Source: Acidobacteriaceae bacterium | GTDB lineage: Bacteria; Acidobacteriota; Terriglobia; Terriglobales; Acidobacteriaceae | DNA length: 64,000 nt | Reading direction: 5' to 3' | NCBI GenBank assembly: GCA_027449545.1 | Contig: DAIDLI010000122.1 | Location: 1 to 64,000, forward strand | In this document: positions 35,882 through 45,200 of the stretch, in pieces | Numbering within the stretch: position 1 is the first letter of the stretch | Layout: every line of letters begins with the position of its first letter | The notes under the pieces: model-generated | The model's database searches: none | What the model was told of the DNA's origin: nothing | What the model saw: the letters and a program-made list of their open reading frames with translations, nothing else | Translations under genes and position numbers: made by a program

Positions 35882-36709
35882 TTATGGCCGCTGCCCACCC
35901 TGGAGCGCTTGCGCTATGCCAGCCTCTGCAAGCGGCGCCATGATGGCGAAGCCCTTGGGATTGGGGTGCACGCCATCGGGGCTGAGGTCGGAGCGCAGGC
36001 CGCCGTCCTTATCGACCATTGCGTCGTAATAGTCCACGTAAGGGAAGCCGCGGCGCGCTGCATACGCGCGAATCCACTGATTCAGTTCAACGATTTTGGC
36101 GGAGGGATCGATTCCAGGATGCCACCAGAAGGACTTGGCGGGCAATACCGAGCACAGAACAACACGGATGCCGTTGGCGGTGGCAAGGTCGCTCATGGAC
36201 TGGAGATTGGACTCGGTATCTTGCAGACGCATCGGTCCGGTATTTTCCGCAAGATCGTTGGTTCCGGCGAGGATGACGACAACCTTAGGCTTCAGATCAA
36301 TCACGTCCTGGCGGAATCGCACCAGCATCTGGGGTGAGGTCTGGCCGGAGATGCCACGGTTGATATACGGTTTGCCGGGGAAGAAGGGCGCGGGCTCCGG
36401 CATGGACGGATTCAGGCGCTTGCCCCAGATTTCGGTGATGGAGTCGCCCATAAATACAACTCTGGTTTCGTTCGCAGCGGGAGGGGGTAACGCTGCGTCC
36501 GCGGCCTGGTACTTCTTCAGATCAGCCCAGTCCGTGCGCATCTGTTCATCATGTGCTTGTTGGGCGCGCGCGATCTGCTCGGGAGTCATCCGGGGAAGGC
36601 CGGGCGTCCGGGCAGGAGTGGTGGTTTGACTGAGCAGGTGAGGCGCACCCAAAACAGTTGCGCACACTGCGACTGCCAGGGCGGTGAGCGCTCGGTTTGC
36701 GTTCTTCAT
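35882..36709 (-). CDS. SGNH/GDSL-family esterase
   Basis: A 275-residue secreted esterase. ATG 36709 follows GAGAGG and a signal peptide (LTALAVAVCATVLGA). The SGNH blocks are VVFMGDSIT (Ser), a Gly in INRGISGQT, VVILAGTNDLAEN (Asn) and SPDGVHPNPKG (Asp/His). It resembles acetylhydrolases of the platelet-activating-factor type and carbohydrate deacetylases. It belongs to the esterase group of the minus-strand run. Confidence 0.88.
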   Translation of the reverse strand: MKNANRALTALAVAVCATVLGAPHLLSQTTTPARTPGLPRMTPEQIARAQQAHDEQMRTDWADLKKYQAADAALPPPAANETRVVFMGDSITEIWGKRLNPSMPEPAPFFPGKPYINRGISGQTSPQMLVRFRQDVIDLKPKVVVILAGTNDLAENTGPMRLQDTESNLQSMSDLATANGIRVVLCSVLPAKSFWWHPGIDPSAKIVELNQWIRAYAARRGFPYVDYYDAMVDKDGGLRSDLSPDGVHPNPKGFAIMAPLAEAGIAQALQGGQRP

Positions 36710-36755
36710 CGTCATCCTCTCTTTCGAGGGCAGTGATTCCATGATGAAAAGCCAA

Positions 36756-36778
36756 GGCCGGGGGATCTTCCCCCGGCC
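36756..36778 (-). terminator. Strong terminator after BNR gene 2
   Basis: GGCCGGGGG (36756-36764) pairs perfectly with CCCCCGGCC (36770-36778) around a 5-base loop, 15 bases past the stop at 36793. On the minus strand it is followed by TTGGCTTTTC. Confidence 0.75.
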
Positions 36779-36792
36779 TGGAATGGTATGGA

Positions 36793-38388
36793 CTACTTGT
36801 AGGCGCTTAAGGGCACTTTGCCGAACCATGTCCCTTCGAAGCCGGAGCGGTTATCGCCCCAGACCGCATAAAGATAGTCGGCGTCGATATCGAGCGACGA
36901 GAGATCGTCGCCAAACATGAAGTTACCGCGGATCCGGTTATAAGTCGGCGAGACCTCATGGCTCACGCGCACCGTCTTGAAGCTACGCGCGTGATCGAGC
37001 GAGACGGCGGACCAGAGATCGAAGCTCCCGCCTGGATACATTGCTTTCCAGATGAACCCGAGATTCCCCTGGGGCGAATACTTCATGGCGACGTGACCAA
37101 CGTAGTCGCCCGAAGGCAATTGAGCCACGGTGACCGGCGGCTGCCAGTTTTTGCCGCCATCTTCGGTCAGCGAGAGCATGATCCGTCCACCCTTGATCTG
37201 TGCGACTGCATATCTACCTTCCTTGGTGGGATCGGCGGAGACCAGCACTCTGGTTCTACGGAACATGAATCCCATTCCGGGGGCGGCTGCGGCGGAGTCG
37301 TCCTTGGGTAACTGGGGAAGAACGGTGTAGTGGAAGGTCTTTCCGTCGTTCTCGCTCAACCCGAGAACTGTGCAGGGGCATTTTGCGGCATCCGGACCAG
37401 GGACCTTGGATGCGCTGTAAGCCACCACCAGATGACCAAATGCGGCGCTGAAACCGCCGACGCCGGCGAAGGCGCCGCCCGGATATTCGTCATTGTCCAT
37501 CGGATAGATCACACCCCAGGTGCGGCCATCGTCGTGAGAGGCGCGGATGAAGGTGCGGCTCCGCGCCTCGCTGGAGGGCGGATAGCCTTCATATCCCTTG
37601 CTGGGAATGTTTGGATTCTCTGGCGCACGCTTCACTGTCTTGGGATCAACGGTCCATGCCAGCCCGCTTCCGCTCACGTAAATGGTGCCGGTGGAGGCGT
37701 CGGCGATAAAGACGGGCCGATCCCAGGGAGAGGCCTGTTCGAGAACCGGGTGCACCGTGGGCGCATAGAGCGAGGGCGAGAGGGCGGGATGTACCCAGAC
37801 CGGATGACTCCAGGTTCTGCCATGATCTTTGGACCACTCGATGGCAGATCCGCCGTGATAAAAGTGGGCCTCGCCGTTGGGCGCATAGCCCTGGGCGTAA
37901 TCGGCAGCACCGCGGTTCAAATAGGCAAGGCAGCCCATGTACAGTGTCCCGTCGGGCCCGGCGCCCGCGAAGGAATCGCTGCAGCGATTCTTGTCAAAGA
38001 TCTGTCGCAAGTCGTCCTGGCTGAAGGTCCAGGTGTTGCCGCCGTCGTGCGAGACGGCGATATCCGTGCGCGAGCCGTCGGGTGTGGAGAGTTCCTTGAT
38101 GCGCAAGGCGGTGCGGGCTGGCGTGATCTGGAAAGGCGGTCCGGTGCGCGGCAGCGGCACTTCGCCATCGGGCAAACGGTTCAGCGTCGCCATCGCGACC
38201 ACAATGATGTTCTTGGGATCCTTGGGGTTGACGAAGACCCATGGCTCACCCGCTCCACGATTGGGGCTCCCCAGCAGGAGGTACTCTTCGGATTGCGGGG
38301 CCGGCGGTTTCTGTGCAGTTAGGAAAGGGGCTGAAAAGGCAACACCGCAAGCGCTCACAACGGTCCAGCGAAATAAATTCTTTAACAT
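36793..38388 (-). CDS. BNR/Asp-box repeat protein, Cys-Pro-Cys family member 2
   Basis: Exported 531-residue sialidase-fold protein. ATG 38388 has GGAGGA upstream; an upstream frame to 38532 is rejected. The signal peptide ends near FLTAQK. Family blocks are EEYLLLGSPNRGAGEPWVFVNPKDP, AKCPCTVLGLSENDGKTFH and, at the end, WGDNRSGFEGTWFGKVPLSAYK. Asp-boxes include SHDGGNTWTFS, SKDHGRTWSH, SHDDGRTWGV and TEDGGKNWQ. A strong terminator ends its transcript, so the genes beyond 36709 form a separate unit or rely on read-through. Confidence 0.78.
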   Translation of the reverse strand: MLKNLFRWTVVSACGVAFSAPFLTAQKPPAPQSEEYLLLGSPNRGAGEPWVFVNPKDPKNIIVVAMATLNRLPDGEVPLPRTGPPFQITPARTALRIKELSTPDGSRTDIAVSHDGGNTWTFSQDDLRQIFDKNRCSDSFAGAGPDGTLYMGCLAYLNRGAADYAQGYAPNGEAHFYHGGSAIEWSKDHGRTWSHPVWVHPALSPSLYAPTVHPVLEQASPWDRPVFIADASTGTIYVSGSGLAWTVDPKTVKRAPENPNIPSKGYEGYPPSSEARSRTFIRASHDDGRTWGVIYPMDNDEYPGGAFAGVGGFSAAFGHLVVAYSASKVPGPDAAKCPCTVLGLSENDGKTFHYTVLPQLPKDDSAAAAPGMGFMFRRTRVLVSADPTKEGRYAVAQIKGGRIMLSLTEDGGKNWQPPVTVAQLPSGDYVGHVAMKYSPQGNLGFIWKAMYPGGSFDLWSAVSLDHARSFKTVRVSHEVSPTYNRIRGNFMFGDDLSSLDIDADYLYAVWGDNRSGFEGTWFGKVPLSAYK

Positions 38389-38578
38389 GGGTCCTCCTTC
38401 AAGTCTGTGACTCCTGCCTACCACAGCGGCTGCATGCAAGCCGGTGCAGGCCTCTCCGCCAGATGAACTCACGTGTCCGTGGCAGGAATGAGTTCCACGG
38501 CGTCCTTGTATTTCAGCCGTCGCGGTTTTCACCTATGCGATCACGCCGCGTTGCCGCGGTAGCGCAGGCTGCTTGCTC

Positions 38579-39508
38579 TTATGCGCTCACCTTGGTATTG
38601 CCGGGACTGCCAAGATTCAAAATCTCCTCCAGGCGATCCCGGGATATAACCGGCGTGGCGCCCACTTGCGTTGCCACCCATGACGCAAAGCTGTTGGCGG
38701 CATCGCTCATCTGTTCCAGCGGCCGCCCCTGCATCCAATAATGGGCCACACAGGCGGTAAAGGCATCTCCGGCGCCGATGGCGTCCGCAACCTGAACGCG
38801 CAACCCGGCATGCCGAACGGCTTTCGTTGCAGAGACGAGAAGGCTGCCACGCGCGCCTTTGGTTACGCAAACCAGGTCCAGATCAAACTTGTGGCGCAGG
38901 TTGGTTGCCAACTCTTCTTCACTCGCGCCCTTGATGTCGAGCAGAGCCGACACCTGAATCAATTCGGCATCGTTCAGTTTGAGGACGTTAGCAATTTGGA
39001 ATGACCGGCGCAGCGTCTCCGCGGTGTAGAACGGTTCGCGCAGGTTTGCATCGCAAATACGAAGAGTGCCGGCCGGCGCGCTCATAAGAAAGCGTTCGAT
39101 GGTCGCGGCGGAAGTTGGTGAGCGCTGCGCGAGAGATCCAAAGCATATGGCGTTGGCGCGGACGGAGAGCTCTTGCCATGCCGGAGTCCAGTCGAGGTAA
39201 TCCCAGGCGACCGCATCCTCGATCGAAAATTGTGGCTGGCCCCCGGCATCGAGCCGGACAATGGCTGTGCCAGTCTTGTGCAGGGCATCCTGCTGTAGAA
39301 AACCAGCGTCCATTCCACGTTCCTGAATGACCCGCCGCGCTTCCCATCCCAGTTGATCGTCTCCGATCCGACTGGCGATGATGCCCTCATTTCCCAGTAC
39401 CTGGGCCATGTAAGCAAAATTTGCGGGAGCGCCGCCCAAAACCTTCCCTGAAGGTAGAAGGTCCCAAAGAAGCTCACCCAACCCGACCATTACCGGATGC
39501 GTGCTCAT
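38579..39508 (-). CDS. PfkB-family sugar kinase, probable fructokinase
   Basis: Cytoplasmic ATP-dependent sugar kinase of 309 residues, the usual ribokinase-family size. It has the N-terminal signature LGGAPANFAYMAQVLG with GELLWDLLP (the fructokinase-type GE-x-LWD start). The C-terminal signature is DAIGAGDAFTA with the catalytic Asp. GAGG lies very close to the ATG, so the start is not certain. With the GH32 enzyme in the same run, phosphorylation of fructose is the best guess. A strong promoter carrying the GTATAGGCA element lies about 530 bases upstream. Confidence 0.88.
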   Translation of the reverse strand: MSTHPVMVGLGELLWDLLPSGKVLGGAPANFAYMAQVLGNEGIIASRIGDDQLGWEARRVIQERGMDAGFLQQDALHKTGTAIVRLDAGGQPQFSIEDAVAWDYLDWTPAWQELSVRANAICFGSLAQRSPTSAATIERFLMSAPAGTLRICDANLREPFYTAETLRRSFQIANVLKLNDAELIQVSALLDIKGASEEELATNLRHKFDLDLVCVTKGARGSLLVSATKAVRHAGLRVQVADAIGAGDAFTACVAHYWMQGRPLEQMSDAANSFASWVATQVGATPVISRDRLEEILNLGSPGNTKVSA

Positions 39509-40347
39509 TCCTCTGTCACCGTTTGCAGCTCAATGGATATCGGAGTTGGAATCTCAATTTGTTCTAACCGGTGCTTTAGGTCAAATCCCATGATCTTTTC
39601 AGGCACCGCAGGACTTACTCCTCAACGGAAAGCAAGGTCTATGCAATCAGGTGCTCAATATACGTCGAGCCAAGATTGCACCAGGGCTTCTGCCGGGCAG
39701 CGCAATTGTCGTTGGAAAGCGAAACTCGGTGGGCATATGCAAAGAATCCAGCCCTCTCTGCCAATTCAGCAAACGCGGGCGCGCGACGCCGAATCCGGAA
39801 TGTACCTACACAACAGCCTGACAATCGAACTAATTGCTAAATCTGAAAACATTCGAAAGCAAATTCGCCAATCGCCTGCTTTCGTCCGCAGAACACTTCC
39901 ATTCTCGTTACCCTGCCGTTCCTTGTCTGCCGTTGCCCCATTCCATCTCAGATATCCGCTCAAGGGAGGAGGGGTTTTGTGAGCATAATCAGCCTCATCT
40001 CACGGTCAAAAGTAATACTCCACAGTTGCCCTTAAAGACCACTTTACGTGTTGTGAACGCGGCACTGTCAAGCGATAAGCTAGGCAAATCAGGAAAAGTT
40101 GCCTATACGTTCCGCAGCTCTCGAAAGTCTACGGGCCGCGTTGTGAGTGCTGAAAGAAATGGAACCGGCGCAGTCGCAGACAAGTTTTACCGGAGGCGCG
40201 CTTTCTTGGCTGCGCGCGGAAAGCGAAGCTCGAAGAACGCACTCCCTTTCGTCATCGTTGCTGCCGGGCGGGCGCCTTGGATTCGAAACCAGGGCGCCCG
40301 TGCTAGCGGGGAGCCGCGCCTAGGCAAGTGTGCAGTGCAGTCGATGT
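39509..40347. other. 840-base region: promoter and long leader of pfkB, no supported gene
   Basis: Short frames on both strands show no domain or ribosome site. The only clear signal is the promoter at 40041-40108 on the minus strand. It implies a leader of about 530 bases before the kinase, or a small undetected gene or regulatory RNA in between. Confidence 0.45.
40041..40108 (-). promoter_or_regulatory. Promoter with GTATAGGCA element upstream of pfkB
   Basis: On the minus strand: GTATAGGCA (40100-40108), 28 bases, TTGACA (40066-40071), 19 bases, TAAAGT (40041-40046). The element and its next five bases (ACTTT) are the same as in the promoter at 26517-26582, as is the 28-base distance to the -35. 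Confidence 0.6.
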
Positions 40348-41787
40348 CTATTGGATCGTCTGGCGCTGATTCAGAACGATCGCGGTTTCCTGGGTCATCT
40401 CCAGAATCGTGTCTTTGATGCTTTCCCGCCCGATTCCACTCAGCTTGAATCCGCCGAAGGGAACGTTGCCCGGCCGGAACGAGCCGGCGCCGTTGACGAC
40501 GACTCCTCCCACCTGAAGGCGGTGTGCTACCCCGAGTGCGTTGTGAATGTTCTCGGAGAAGACACTTGCCTGGAGGCCATAGGGCGCGGCATTTGCGGCT
40601 TCGATCGCAGCAGACAGGCTCTTGAATGGCTCAATAGGCGCAACCGGTCCGAAGACCTCGTCGGAGATGCAAGGCATCTCTTCGCTGACGTTGGTCAGTA
40701 CAGTGGGTGCATAGAAGTTCTTGCCTACGCGCTTTCCTCCCGCCACGCAGTTCGCTCCCATTTCAATGCACTTGAGTACTTCGCTATGGACCCGCTCTGC
40801 CGCTCTTTCACTGATGAGCGGACCCAAGTCGGTCCTGTCGTCGAGTGGGTCGCCCATGTGGATCGTTTCGACCTTCTTGAGCAACAGCGCAAGAAATTCG
40901 TTGTACACCGGCTCGGCGACCATGATGCGCTTGACAGCACAACAGATCTGGCCGGCGCCGTTGGTCAGGCGGCCTTGGACCACGGCATCGGCCGCCGCAG
41001 CCAAGTTGGCATCTTCCAGAACGAGCATGACATCCACGCCACCCAACTCATAGGCAGTCTTCTTAAGATGAGGAGCTGTCGCTTTCGCAATGCTTCGCGC
41101 CGAATGGAGGCCGCCGGTGAAGCTGACCATGGCGACTTCAGGATGGGTTAAGAGGAGATCGCCCATCTCGTGCGGATAGCCGGTGAGCAATTGCAGGCCG
41201 CGAGGCGGCAGGCCCGCTTCGACAAGGATTTTCCCCAGTTCGAAGACGGTCAGCGGACATTGTTCGGGAAGCTTGGCAATCACCGCGTTTCCTGCGGCGA
41301 GCGCGCCCGGAACTTTATGTGCGAACAACTCCGCCGGATAATTGAAAGGAATGATGCCCACAATCAGCCCCAGCGGCTGGCGGATCGTGTAGGCGATCAT
41401 GTGTTCCAGACCGGCCACTGCATCCATGGGAATCGTCTCGCCGTGAATGCGCTTTGCCTCTTCAGAGAAGTCCAGAAACAAGCGCTGTGTGGCGGTCATT
41501 TCTGCCCGGCACTGGCGAATGGTCTTGCCGTTTTCGCGGCATAGCATGCGGCTCAGTTCCTCGTGGCGCGCGGCAATCGTCTCCGATGCCTTGCGCAGAA
41601 TTTCGCTTCTCCGGTGGGCCGGCAAATTGCGCATTTCGCGTCGACCTACCAGGCCTTCTTCGATTGCCCTTTCTACATCTTCGATTCCGGCACGGCGAAC
41701 CGTATCGATAAGCTCTCCTGTTGCCGGATTTCTTACCTCGAGAGTCATTTGCGCGGCCTCTGCCACGGGTGCATTCATAGTAGACAT
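40348..41787 (-). CDS. NAD(P)-dependent aldehyde dehydrogenase
   Basis: A 479-residue cytoplasmic ALDH-superfamily enzyme oxidising an aldehyde to the acid. Visible are the Rossmann block PLGLIVGIIPFNYP, VSFTGG, the catalytic Glu in YELGG, and the catalytic Cys within NGAGQICCAVKRI (two adjacent Cys). The late block is EVFGPVAPIEPF. The sequence resembles lactaldehyde/succinate-semialdehyde dehydrogenases more than betaine-aldehyde ones. ATG 41787 is preferred to a TTG two codons earlier. It is 63 bases downstream of the MFS gene and clearly in operon with it, which suggests catabolism of an imported sugar or sugar acid. Confidence 0.9.
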   Translation of the reverse strand: MSTMNAPVAEAAQMTLEVRNPATGELIDTVRRAGIEDVERAIEEGLVGRREMRNLPAHRRSEILRKASETIAARHEELSRMLCRENGKTIRQCRAEMTATQRLFLDFSEEAKRIHGETIPMDAVAGLEHMIAYTIRQPLGLIVGIIPFNYPAELFAHKVPGALAAGNAVIAKLPEQCPLTVFELGKILVEAGLPPRGLQLLTGYPHEMGDLLLTHPEVAMVSFTGGLHSARSIAKATAPHLKKTAYELGGVDVMLVLEDANLAAAADAVVQGRLTNGAGQICCAVKRIMVAEPVYNEFLALLLKKVETIHMGDPLDDRTDLGPLISERAAERVHSEVLKCIEMGANCVAGGKRVGKNFYAPTVLTNVSEEMPCISDEVFGPVAPIEPFKSLSAAIEAANAAPYGLQASVFSENIHNALGVAHRLQVGGVVVNGAGSFRPGNVPFGGFKLSGIGRESIKDTILEMTQETAIVLNQRQTIQ

Positions 41788-41850
41788 GTGCAAGATCCTG
41801 CCTTTCTGCTGGGAGGGGATTCGTCCCGGGTTGATCTGTAAGAGTGCGAT

Positions 41851-43026
41851 TTAGCCGTGGGCCACTGCCATGGCCTCCTGCTTGTCCTCTTCCTTGCGGA
41901 GGAGGTTACGAGAGACGAGGAAGATTGCGGTGATGATGCAGGAGAGAATCGGCAGCAACAGGAGACCGCGGCGGATTCCTGAGGCATTGGCACCGGAGAG
42001 CCAGCCAATCACCGGTGAGCTCAGCATGAAACCGCTGAATCCGCAGGTGATCGCGAAGCCGATTGCCGTTCCAGATTGCTTTTTGAAGAGCTTTCCTACA
42101 ATCGCGATGGTGGTGGGGAATACCGGAGCCATTGCCATGCCGGTGAAAAATACGACGGTTCCCGTCATCCATGCCGACATGGGATAGAGAACCAAATAGG
42201 TGGTGCAGATCATCGCGATCGAGCAAGCCGTCGCAACGACGAAGGGAGGGACGCGCCAGAGCACGCTCGTGGCCACCACGCGGCCGACCAACAACCCACA
42301 GGCGAAGCCAAGGGACAGGATGTTGAGAGCCATCGTGCTCGACATTCCGGTGCTGATGAGATATTTCGGCAGCCAATTCCAGATGCCGAATTCGCAGGCG
42401 GTGTAGAGCAAGGTTATGGCGGACAAAATATAGAGTGCGGAATGTGTGAAGACGGTGTGTCCTGCCTCTGCCTCCCGTGACCCGGTAGTTCGGGACTGTG
42501 GGATGGGCGTGAAGATCACCACTGCCAGAACTGCCAGGGAAGCGGCCGCACCGAAGAGCGCCGTGTGGCTCGCGTTTGCGGCAAGCAGGTTCCCCGCAAC
42601 AAACGGGGTGATGAGCCCGCCCAGGCCGGAAAATACGTTGAGAAAATTAAGCGCTGCGGCGCGGCGCTTGTCGCTCACATCGCTGGTGATCGCATTTGCG
42701 CCCACGATGACGATACTGCCGCCGCAGCCGAGAATGAACATCGCGAGCGCCACCAGCGACATGCTCGTGGGATGAAGCAGCATCATGAGGCCCGCGATTG
42801 TCGCGCAGAGGCCCAGAATCACACCCAGCTTCTTGCCTTTACGGTCCATGAGCGCGCCGGAGAGAACCGACATGCCCGCCAGCCCCAGCCCTTGCGCCAG
42901 GCCGATATATCCAATGTCCGCGTTGGTAAGGTGCAGGGAATCGGCCAGTCCAGGGATGATCGTCCCCAGGAGGGAGGACAGCAGACCGTAGACGAAGATG
43001 ACGAGGCACGAGACAAAGATCAACAT
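41851..43026 (-). CDS. MFS transporter
   Basis: Inner-membrane permease of 391 residues with about 12 hydrophobic segments and the MFS loop motif GALMDRKGKKLG between helices 2 and 3. The size and the second-half block FTGMAMAPVFPTTIAIVG fit the sugar-transporting FucP/NagP-like branch, but the substrate is uncertain. It is first in a two-gene unit with the aldehyde dehydrogenase and diverges from the tannase gene. Confidence 0.88.
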   Translation of the reverse strand: MLIFVSCLVIFVYGLLSSLLGTIIPGLADSLHLTNADIGYIGLAQGLGLAGMSVLSGALMDRKGKKLGVILGLCATIAGLMMLLHPTSMSLVALAMFILGCGGSIVIVGANAITSDVSDKRRAAALNFLNVFSGLGGLITPFVAGNLLAANASHTALFGAAASLAVLAVVIFTPIPQSRTTGSREAEAGHTVFTHSALYILSAITLLYTACEFGIWNWLPKYLISTGMSSTMALNILSLGFACGLLVGRVVATSVLWRVPPFVVATACSIAMICTTYLVLYPMSAWMTGTVVFFTGMAMAPVFPTTIAIVGKLFKKQSGTAIGFAITCGFSGFMLSSPVIGWLSGANASGIRRGLLLLPILSCIITAIFLVSRNLLRKEEDKQEAMAVAHG

Positions 43027-43527
43027 GATGGATCTGCCGTCCTATTTCTTACGAACACCCAGCGGATAGGTACTGCCGGACCAGTTGCTCCTTAAGTTCA
43101 CGTGCATGCGCCGGTGAGTTCTGGTGCGCTGCGTTGATCGGGAGCCTTTCAGTGTGCAGCCGGACGAAGCTCTGTCTCCGTCCAACAACGACTCATGCCA
43201 GCCTATGATCATGGGTCCGACACTGCGGGTCAAGCCCCGGAACGATGGCTATTCCATGAAATATGGCTGTACGGCCACGCAAGTGCGACTAAGATCTCGT
43301 GAATTATCTGCTACTTACCTTGGCGGTCGATGGCGAACTGCCTGGCAATCACGGCAAATCATCGCACTTAGAAAGTTCCATAGGCATCAGGCGCATTCTG
43401 CGAATGCGGAGTTAATATGCTCGGAGATGTAACTCAGCCATTGGACATCCAAATGCCCCGAGAGCTTCCATGCCTTCCAGCTGGAATGCGGATCTGACCC
43501 GTTCAAAGTGCACGAAGAAGAGGCAAG
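43027..43527. other. 500-base divergent control region (MFS / tannase)
   Basis: No gene is supported. It contains a perfect operator-like inverted repeat, GCATTC-TGC-GAATGC (43393-43407), 121 bases before the tannase start. Just left of this is CATAGGCA (43379-43386), a near match to the GTATAGGCA element. A clear -35/-10 pair was not found. Confidence 0.45.
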
Positions 43528-45072
43528 ATGAAGCGGCGGTTCCTGAGTTGCGGGATAGGGGTGGTAATCCTGGCGGCGTCCTGTTCCTGGGGGCAGCAGG
43601 CGATGTCCTGTGCGAAGCTGATGAGCTTCAAGGCTCCGGACGTGGAGATTACCAAGGCAGTTGCCATCCCCGCGGGCAGCGTAGCGCCAACGCCTCCGGG
43701 GGTGCCGGTGGGTGGGCCGCTTCCTGCTTACTGCCGTGTAGAGGGCATCATTGGCAAGCGGGTGGGAGTGGGGGGAGAAGAGTTCGGCATCCGCTTTGCA
43801 CTGGCCATGCCTGACCAATGGAATGGTGATTTTCTGATGCAGGGCGGGGGCGGCAGTAACGGAGTGGTGCTGCCGCCGACCGGCTATATTGCCTCAGGGA
43901 CTGAGCCGGCTCTGACGCGTGGTTACGCAGTGCTCAGCAATGACACCGGGCATCAGGCGCACAGACGCGGGTTCGACTTCAGCTTTCAAAAGGACCAGCA
44001 GGCCTATCTTGATTTTGCCTACCAGGCGAACGCCCGTGCGGCAGGAGTGGCGAAGAGAATCATCGCGCAGCGCTATGGAAGACCGGCCGCCTATTCCTAC
44101 TTTGCCGGATGTTCGACAGGCGGTCGGGAAGGCATGATCCTCTCTCAGCGTTTTCCCACGGTTTTTAACGGGATCATCGTGGGCGATCCGGCGATGCGCA
44201 CCGGGTTTTCGAATCTTGCGATTGGCAAATGGATCCCGGCGGCATACAACCAGGTCGCGCCCAAGGACGAACACGGCAAGCCGCTGATCGCAGAGGCAAT
44301 TACCGACAGCGATCGCAAGCTCATTCTGAGTGCGTTGATGAAGCAGTGTGACGCGCTGGATGGGCTGGCGGACGGCATGATCTTCAATCCGCTGGCCTGT
44401 CATTTCGATCCGGAAGAGCTGGCATGTAAGCCGGGGCAAACCGCTTCCTGCCTGCCTCCCGCCAAGGCTGCGGCTATTCACAAGGCCTTTGCCGGACCGA
44501 AGACCTCAGAAGGGATCCAGGTTTATCCAGGATTTCTTTACGATTCCGGCATCGCCAATCCCGGTCCGATTCGCGGCCTGCTGGTTCCGGGCCCTGGGCT
44601 CTTTGGGCCGGCGCCTACGCTCATGCACGTGGACGTAGAGGCGGATGCGCTCAAGGCATCGCAGCCGCTTACGGATTCTACCTACACGAATCTCACAACC
44701 TTCGAGCAGCATGGAGGAAAGTTGATCTTCTTTCATGGCGACAGCGATCCCTGGTTTTCGCCGCTCGATACCCTCAACTACTACAAGGAGATGGCGGCGG
44801 ACAATGGCGGTCTCGACGCCGTCTCCAAGTGGAGCCAGTTTTATCTGGTTCCGGGCATGAGCCACTGCGCGGGAGGACCATCGCTCGACGAGTTCGATCT
44901 GGTGGACGCGCTCGCGCAATGGGTGGAGAAGGGCACCGCGCCACAGTCGGTGGTTTCTACAGGACGGGCTTTCCCTGGGCGGAGCAGACCGCTATGCCCC
45001 TATCCGGAACATGCGCAATACACGGGCCACGGCGACATACAACTTGCTTCCAGCTTTGAATGCGTTCCGTAA
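43528..45072 (+). CDS. Tannase/feruloyl esterase family protein
   Basis: Secreted 514-residue esterase that releases gallic or ferulic acid from plant polymers. AGAGG precedes ATG 43528. The signal peptide ends near SWGQQ. Family marks are SYFAGCSTGGREGMILSQRFP (Ser nucleophile in GCSTGG), the lid region with Cys pairs (CDALDGLADGMIFNPLACHF, CKPGQTASC), FFHGDSDPWFSP (Asp) and LVPGMSHCAGGPS (His next to Cys), which gives the Ser-Asp-His triad bridged by a disulfide. It opens the plus-strand esterase group. Confidence 0.93.
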   Translation: MKRRFLSCGIGVVILAASCSWGQQAMSCAKLMSFKAPDVEITKAVAIPAGSVAPTPPGVPVGGPLPAYCRVEGIIGKRVGVGGEEFGIRFALAMPDQWNGDFLMQGGGGSNGVVLPPTGYIASGTEPALTRGYAVLSNDTGHQAHRRGFDFSFQKDQQAYLDFAYQANARAAGVAKRIIAQRYGRPAAYSYFAGCSTGGREGMILSQRFPTVFNGIIVGDPAMRTGFSNLAIGKWIPAAYNQVAPKDEHGKPLIAEAITDSDRKLILSALMKQCDALDGLADGMIFNPLACHFDPEELACKPGQTASCLPPAKAAAIHKAFAGPKTSEGIQVYPGFLYDSGIANPGPIRGLLVPGPGLFGPAPTLMHVDVEADALKASQPLTDSTYTNLTTFEQHGGKLIFFHGDSDPWFSPLDTLNYYKEMAADNGGLDAVSKWSQFYLVPGMSHCAGGPSLDEFDLVDALAQWVEKGTAPQSVVSTGRAFPGRSRPLCPYPEHAQYTGHGDIQLASSFECVP

Positions 45073-45080
45073 TCAGCGGT

Positions 45081-45100
45081 GATCGCCAACGCAGGCGATC
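45081..45100 (+). terminator. Short hairpin after the tannase gene
   Basis: GATCGCC (45081-45087) pairs with GGCGATC (45094-45100), 8 bases past the tannase stop. There is no T-run, so it is a weak candidate. Confidence 0.3.
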
Positions 45101-45200
45101 GTCCGAGTCGCAATGCCCTCGACGCCTCGTCCGAGAGGCATCCCGGGCCGGCTCTGTTCTTTGCAGAGTCGCTAGATCGCCACAGAAGGGGAGGATCGGA

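Noticed and set aside
39834-40418. Possible plus-strand gene of 194 residues upstream of pfkB
   Set aside because: No ribosome site or domain; it runs into the antisense of the aldehyde dehydrogenase gene and crosses the minus-strand promoter.
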